A DNA stretch of 64,000 nucleotides, from assembly GCF_963675305.1 (NCBI RefSeq), contig NZ_OY776147.1:1240001-1304000 (forward strand), in the 5' to 3' direction. This document shows, in pieces, positions 62,000 through 64,000 of this stretch. Positions within the stretch are counted from its first letter, which is position 1. Every line of letters starts with the position of its first letter. This stretch comes from an uncultured Hyphomonas sp. (GTDB lineage: Bacteria; Pseudomonadota; Alphaproteobacteria; Caulobacterales; Hyphomonadaceae). The translations under genes were made by a program, and so were the position numbers. The notes below the pieces were generated by a model, which was not told where the DNA came from, did no database searches, and worked only from the letters and a program-made list of their open reading frames with translations.

Positions 62000-62587
62000 T
62001 CAGAATCTGCGTTCACCAATCCGGATCGTGTCGCCCGGGCTGACGACCGTGGAAGTTGTGAGCTCGATCGCCTGCTCTTCATTCGAATTCACGCTCTTGA
62101 TGTAAACCACGTTTTTCCGGGCGCGATAGGTCCAGCCGCCCGCCGCAGCAACAGCATTCACGACAGTCAGGCCGGAATTGTAGGGGTATTCACCGGGGCG
62201 GTTCACTTCGCCGAGGATGTAGTAGGGGCGGTAGTTGATCACCTCGGCGCTAACGCGCGGGTTCAGGACATAATCGCCTTCGAGTTTCTCGACGATGCGG
62301 CTCTCCAGCTCAGGCGTGGTGAGTCCGAGGGCCTCGACCTGTCCGATGAGCGGCATGGAGATGGAGCCGGTGCCATCCACTTCAAATTGTCCGGACAGGT
62401 CCGGCTGCCCGAAGATCGTAATGCGCAGCTGGTCGCCATTGCCCAGAGTGTAGGCGCTAACTGCTTGCTGCTGCACCACTTGCTCTCCAGAGGGGCTGGG
62501 GCCAGAAGGGATCGCTGTCTCACAGGCGGCAACCAATAAAAGCAGGCTGCCCAGAGTGGCCATGAGAAGGGGGCGCAGGAAATTCAT
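62000..62587 (-). CDS. Wza-like polysaccharide export lipoprotein (short OPX protein)
   Basis: A 195-residue protein from ATG 62587: lipoprotein signal with LLLLVAAC, then one polysaccharide-export domain (SAYTLGNGDQLRITIFGQPDL) and one SLBB-like domain (RPYYILGEVNRPGEYPYNSG). It ends with SPGDTIRIGERRF right after this domain, so the C-terminal membrane-spanning helix of E. coli Wza is absent. It would form only a periplasmic ring and need a separate outer-membrane pore. The phosphatase gene lies 58 bases upstream on the same strand. Confidence 0.9.
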   Translation of the reverse strand: MNFLRPLLMATLGSLLLLVAACETAIPSGPSPSGEQVVQQQAVSAYTLGNGDQLRITIFGQPDLSGQFEVDGTGSISMPLIGQVEALGLTTPELESRIVEKLEGDYVLNPRVSAEVINYRPYYILGEVNRPGEYPYNSGLTVVNAVAAAGGWTYRARKNVVYIKSVNSNEEQAIELTTSTVVSPGDTIRIGERRF

Positions 62588-62645
62588 CGTCTCTATTCTC
62601 CCAGGTTTGGCGGTCCTGCCGCGTAGCAAGACCTATTCCAGAGTT

Positions 62646-63563
62646 TCAGGTCGAGAGGAAGGAAACTTCATCCCGGAACAGGCGCACGGCTGAAAGTTTT
62701 CCGCTGATGAAGGCCCCCGTATCCAGTCCAATCCGGCGATTGTCCCGGAAGACTGCATCGGTGGGGGTGTGCCCGTGAACCACGACCTGAGGAAACTGTT
62801 CGGGCGCATCCAGAAATTCTTCCCGAATCCACAACATGTCACGCACGGTCTGTTTCTCGAGCTCTTCGCCCGGGCGCAGGCCGGCATGCACGAAAAGATA
62901 GTCCCCGGCCACGTGGTAGTGCTGAAGTCCCTGGTAAAACTTCAGGTGATCTTCAGGCAGCCGGTTCCGGAACTCGGTCCAGACCTTGTCCCAGGCGCGC
63001 TGATAGGCCTGCATCGCTTCGTGAGACTGCATGGCTGCCCGGGCATTCGGGGGCGGCTGAAGGCCATAGGAGTAGAGCGTTTCGGCGCCGCCATAGCGAA
63101 CCCATTGCTTCCCGAAATTCACATCATTGAGGAAACGCAGCAGCGCTTCCTCATGATTGCCCATCAGGAAGACCCGCTCGAATGCCTGAACCTTGTCGCT
63201 TTGCATGAAGTCGATCACGTCTTTCGACTGCAGGCCGCGATCAATATAATCTCCAAGAAATACAAGGACTCGCTTCGTGCCTTCCGGCAGGGACTTTGAG
63301 TCCTCTTCGATCTGCTCGACCAGTTTTTTCAACAGGTCGCACCGGCCGTGAACATCTCCGATTGCATAAATGCACTGGCCGTCCGGTGCCCGTGTCTGGC
63401 GGGTTACCTCAACAGGTGCCGGTTCGCTTTCAGGCTCGGCCACTTCAGGTGAGGGCTTGCCGATGCCCCGGCGGATTCGCGCACGCAGAGAGGTTGCGGA
63501 TCGCGTCAGCTTGCCGATCCGTTGCAGGAAGCTTTGCCGGGTTTGGTCGGACATTTTGCTCAT
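62646..63563 (-). CDS. PPP-family metallophosphoesterase / Ser-Thr-type phosphatase
   Basis: A 305-residue protein. The PPP motifs are clear: GDVHGRCDLL, GDYIDRG and GNHEEALLRF, with a late HAG and VVHGHTPT. The first 60 residues are basic and lack a domain. ATG 63563 or 63554. It lies in the exopolysaccharide cluster next to the OPX gene, where an unrelated tyrosine phosphatase would be usual; it could dephosphorylate the Wzc-like kinase or another protein. Confidence 0.85.
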   Translation of the reverse strand: MSKMSDQTRQSFLQRIGKLTRSATSLRARIRRGIGKPSPEVAEPESEPAPVEVTRQTRAPDGQCIYAIGDVHGRCDLLKKLVEQIEEDSKSLPEGTKRVLVFLGDYIDRGLQSKDVIDFMQSDKVQAFERVFLMGNHEEALLRFLNDVNFGKQWVRYGGAETLYSYGLQPPPNARAAMQSHEAMQAYQRAWDKVWTEFRNRLPEDHLKFYQGLQHYHVAGDYLFVHAGLRPGEELEKQTVRDMLWIREEFLDAPEQFPQVVVHGHTPTDAVFRDNRRIGLDTGAFISGKLSAVRLFRDEVSFLST

Positions 63564-63628
63564 CTGGGCGTCAGTATTAACAATTACTTATAGCGCTTTC
63601 TGGTCTTAAACCAATCGGGGCGGGAATT

Positions 63629-64000
63629 TCAGGGTTTCGAACCGGTCATCGCTTCTTTCAGAAAACCGGCTGCCCAGCTCATATGCATCGTGCCGGAAAT
63701 CAGGCCCGCAAGAAGGCCGCAGATGGACCGTTTCCAGACAGCCACTGCGAGAGACGCGGCGGCCAGCACGCCGACATAGCCGGCGGGCAGGATGATGGCA
63801 GGCAGGAAGAAGGGCGAAAGAACAAACCCGCTGACGCTGGCCAGCAGGGCGAACACCGGTAAAGCTTGGCGGATCTTCAGGCGTTGGCCGTGTTTGCGCA
63901 CATTCCGCGCGCGGCCCTTGCCATAATTGAAATACTGCTTCGCCACCCGGTGGACAGATCCACGGGGAATGTAACGGATGCGGATGCCGGCATCGAGAAA
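63629..64000 (-). CDS. Family 2 glycosyltransferase, ExoA-like, C-terminal part (cut by window edge)
   Basis: The last 123 codons of a larger gene that continues beyond the window. The fragment reads IRIRYIPRGSVHRVAKQYFNYGKGRARN, the segment that follows the catalytic domain in succinoglycan ExoA-like transferases, then about four membrane segments (including FFLPAIILPAGYVGVLAAASLAVAV). It is probably part of the exopolysaccharide cluster. The catalytic motifs lie outside the window. Confidence 0.75.
   Translation of the reverse strand, partial: FLDAGIRIRYIPRGSVHRVAKQYFNYGKGRARNVRKHGQRLKIRQALPVFALLASVSGFVLSPFFLPAIILPAGYVGVLAAASLAVAVWKRSICGLLAGLISGTMHMSWAAGFLKEAMTGSKP

Noticed and set aside
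1..64000. rRNA, tRNA, CRISPR, insertion sequence or prophage
   Set aside because: Reading both strands showed no tRNA-like cloverleaf, direct-repeat array, transposase or phage structural gene.

Overview
The window reads as a chromosomal segment of a high-GC, Gram-negative alphaproteobacterium. Gene content suggests the Caulobacterales/Hyphomonadaceae (Hyphomonas-like): TonB-dependent receptors, an mlaA-mlaC pair, an ArsR-methyltransferase regulator ahead of metF and a split metH, pimeloyl-type acyl-CoA dehydrogenase pairs, and an exopolysaccharide cluster resembling holdfast/capsule loci. This is inference from gene types only. No rRNA, tRNA, CRISPR array, insertion sequence or prophage was seen. 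The window cuts a TonB-dependent receptor at its left end and an ExoA-like glycosyltransferase at its right end.

Region 1 (1-13123) is a catabolic island. It holds two TonB-dependent receptors, an acyl-CoA ligase, an AraC regulator, a betaine-aldehyde-type aldehyde dehydrogenase, a 3-hydroxyisobutyrate-type dehydrogenase, two BetI-like TetR repressors, a phytanoyl-CoA-type dioxygenase, a GMC (choline/PEG-dehydrogenase-like) oxidoreductase and an MFS permease. The gene set matches the peg (polyethylene glycol) operon of sphingomonads and also fits an alcohol-aldehyde-acid pathway for a quaternary amine or another alcohol.

Region 2 (13242-20122) is a hypothetical gene followed by a six-gene, mostly overlapping operon on the minus strand: DUF4129, DUF4350, MoxR AAA ATPase, DUF58, SpoIIM-like and RDD. 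Region 3 (20251-35182) is mixed housekeeping and envelope genes: free methionine-R-sulfoxide reductase, carboxylesterase, a DPP4/small membrane protein/NUDIX/DUF1330 operon, Sel1 protein, EttA, GT2, a lipoprotein amidase, and a TPR lipoprotein/coiled-coil/TerB-like trio.

Region 4 (35391-47143) holds mlaA-mlaC, then the methionine operon: a cysteine-free ArsR-methyltransferase fusion with a perfect operator at its start codon, metF, metH N-half, gamma-glutamylcyclotransferase, a DNA-polymerase-beta-like nucleotidyltransferase, and metH C-half. Pyruvate kinase, a retropepsin-like protease, DUF1289 and a CobT-like protein with replaced catalytic glutamates follow. Methionine synthase needs cobalamin, so the CobT-like protein nearby is of interest.

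Region 5 (47277-64000) starts with a large/small acyl-CoA dehydrogenase pair, a GT4, a PilZ protein and an L-2-hydroxyglutarate oxidase. It then becomes a Wzx/Wzy-type exopolysaccharide cluster: GT2, outer-membrane beta-barrel, Wzc-like tyrosine autokinase, GT4, O-antigen-ligase/Wzy-like polymerase, small membrane protein, initiating sugar-phosphate transferase, short Wza-like OPX lipoprotein, PPP-family phosphatase and ExoA-like GT2. The short OPX protein plus separate beta-barrel suggests a composite outer-membrane translocon.
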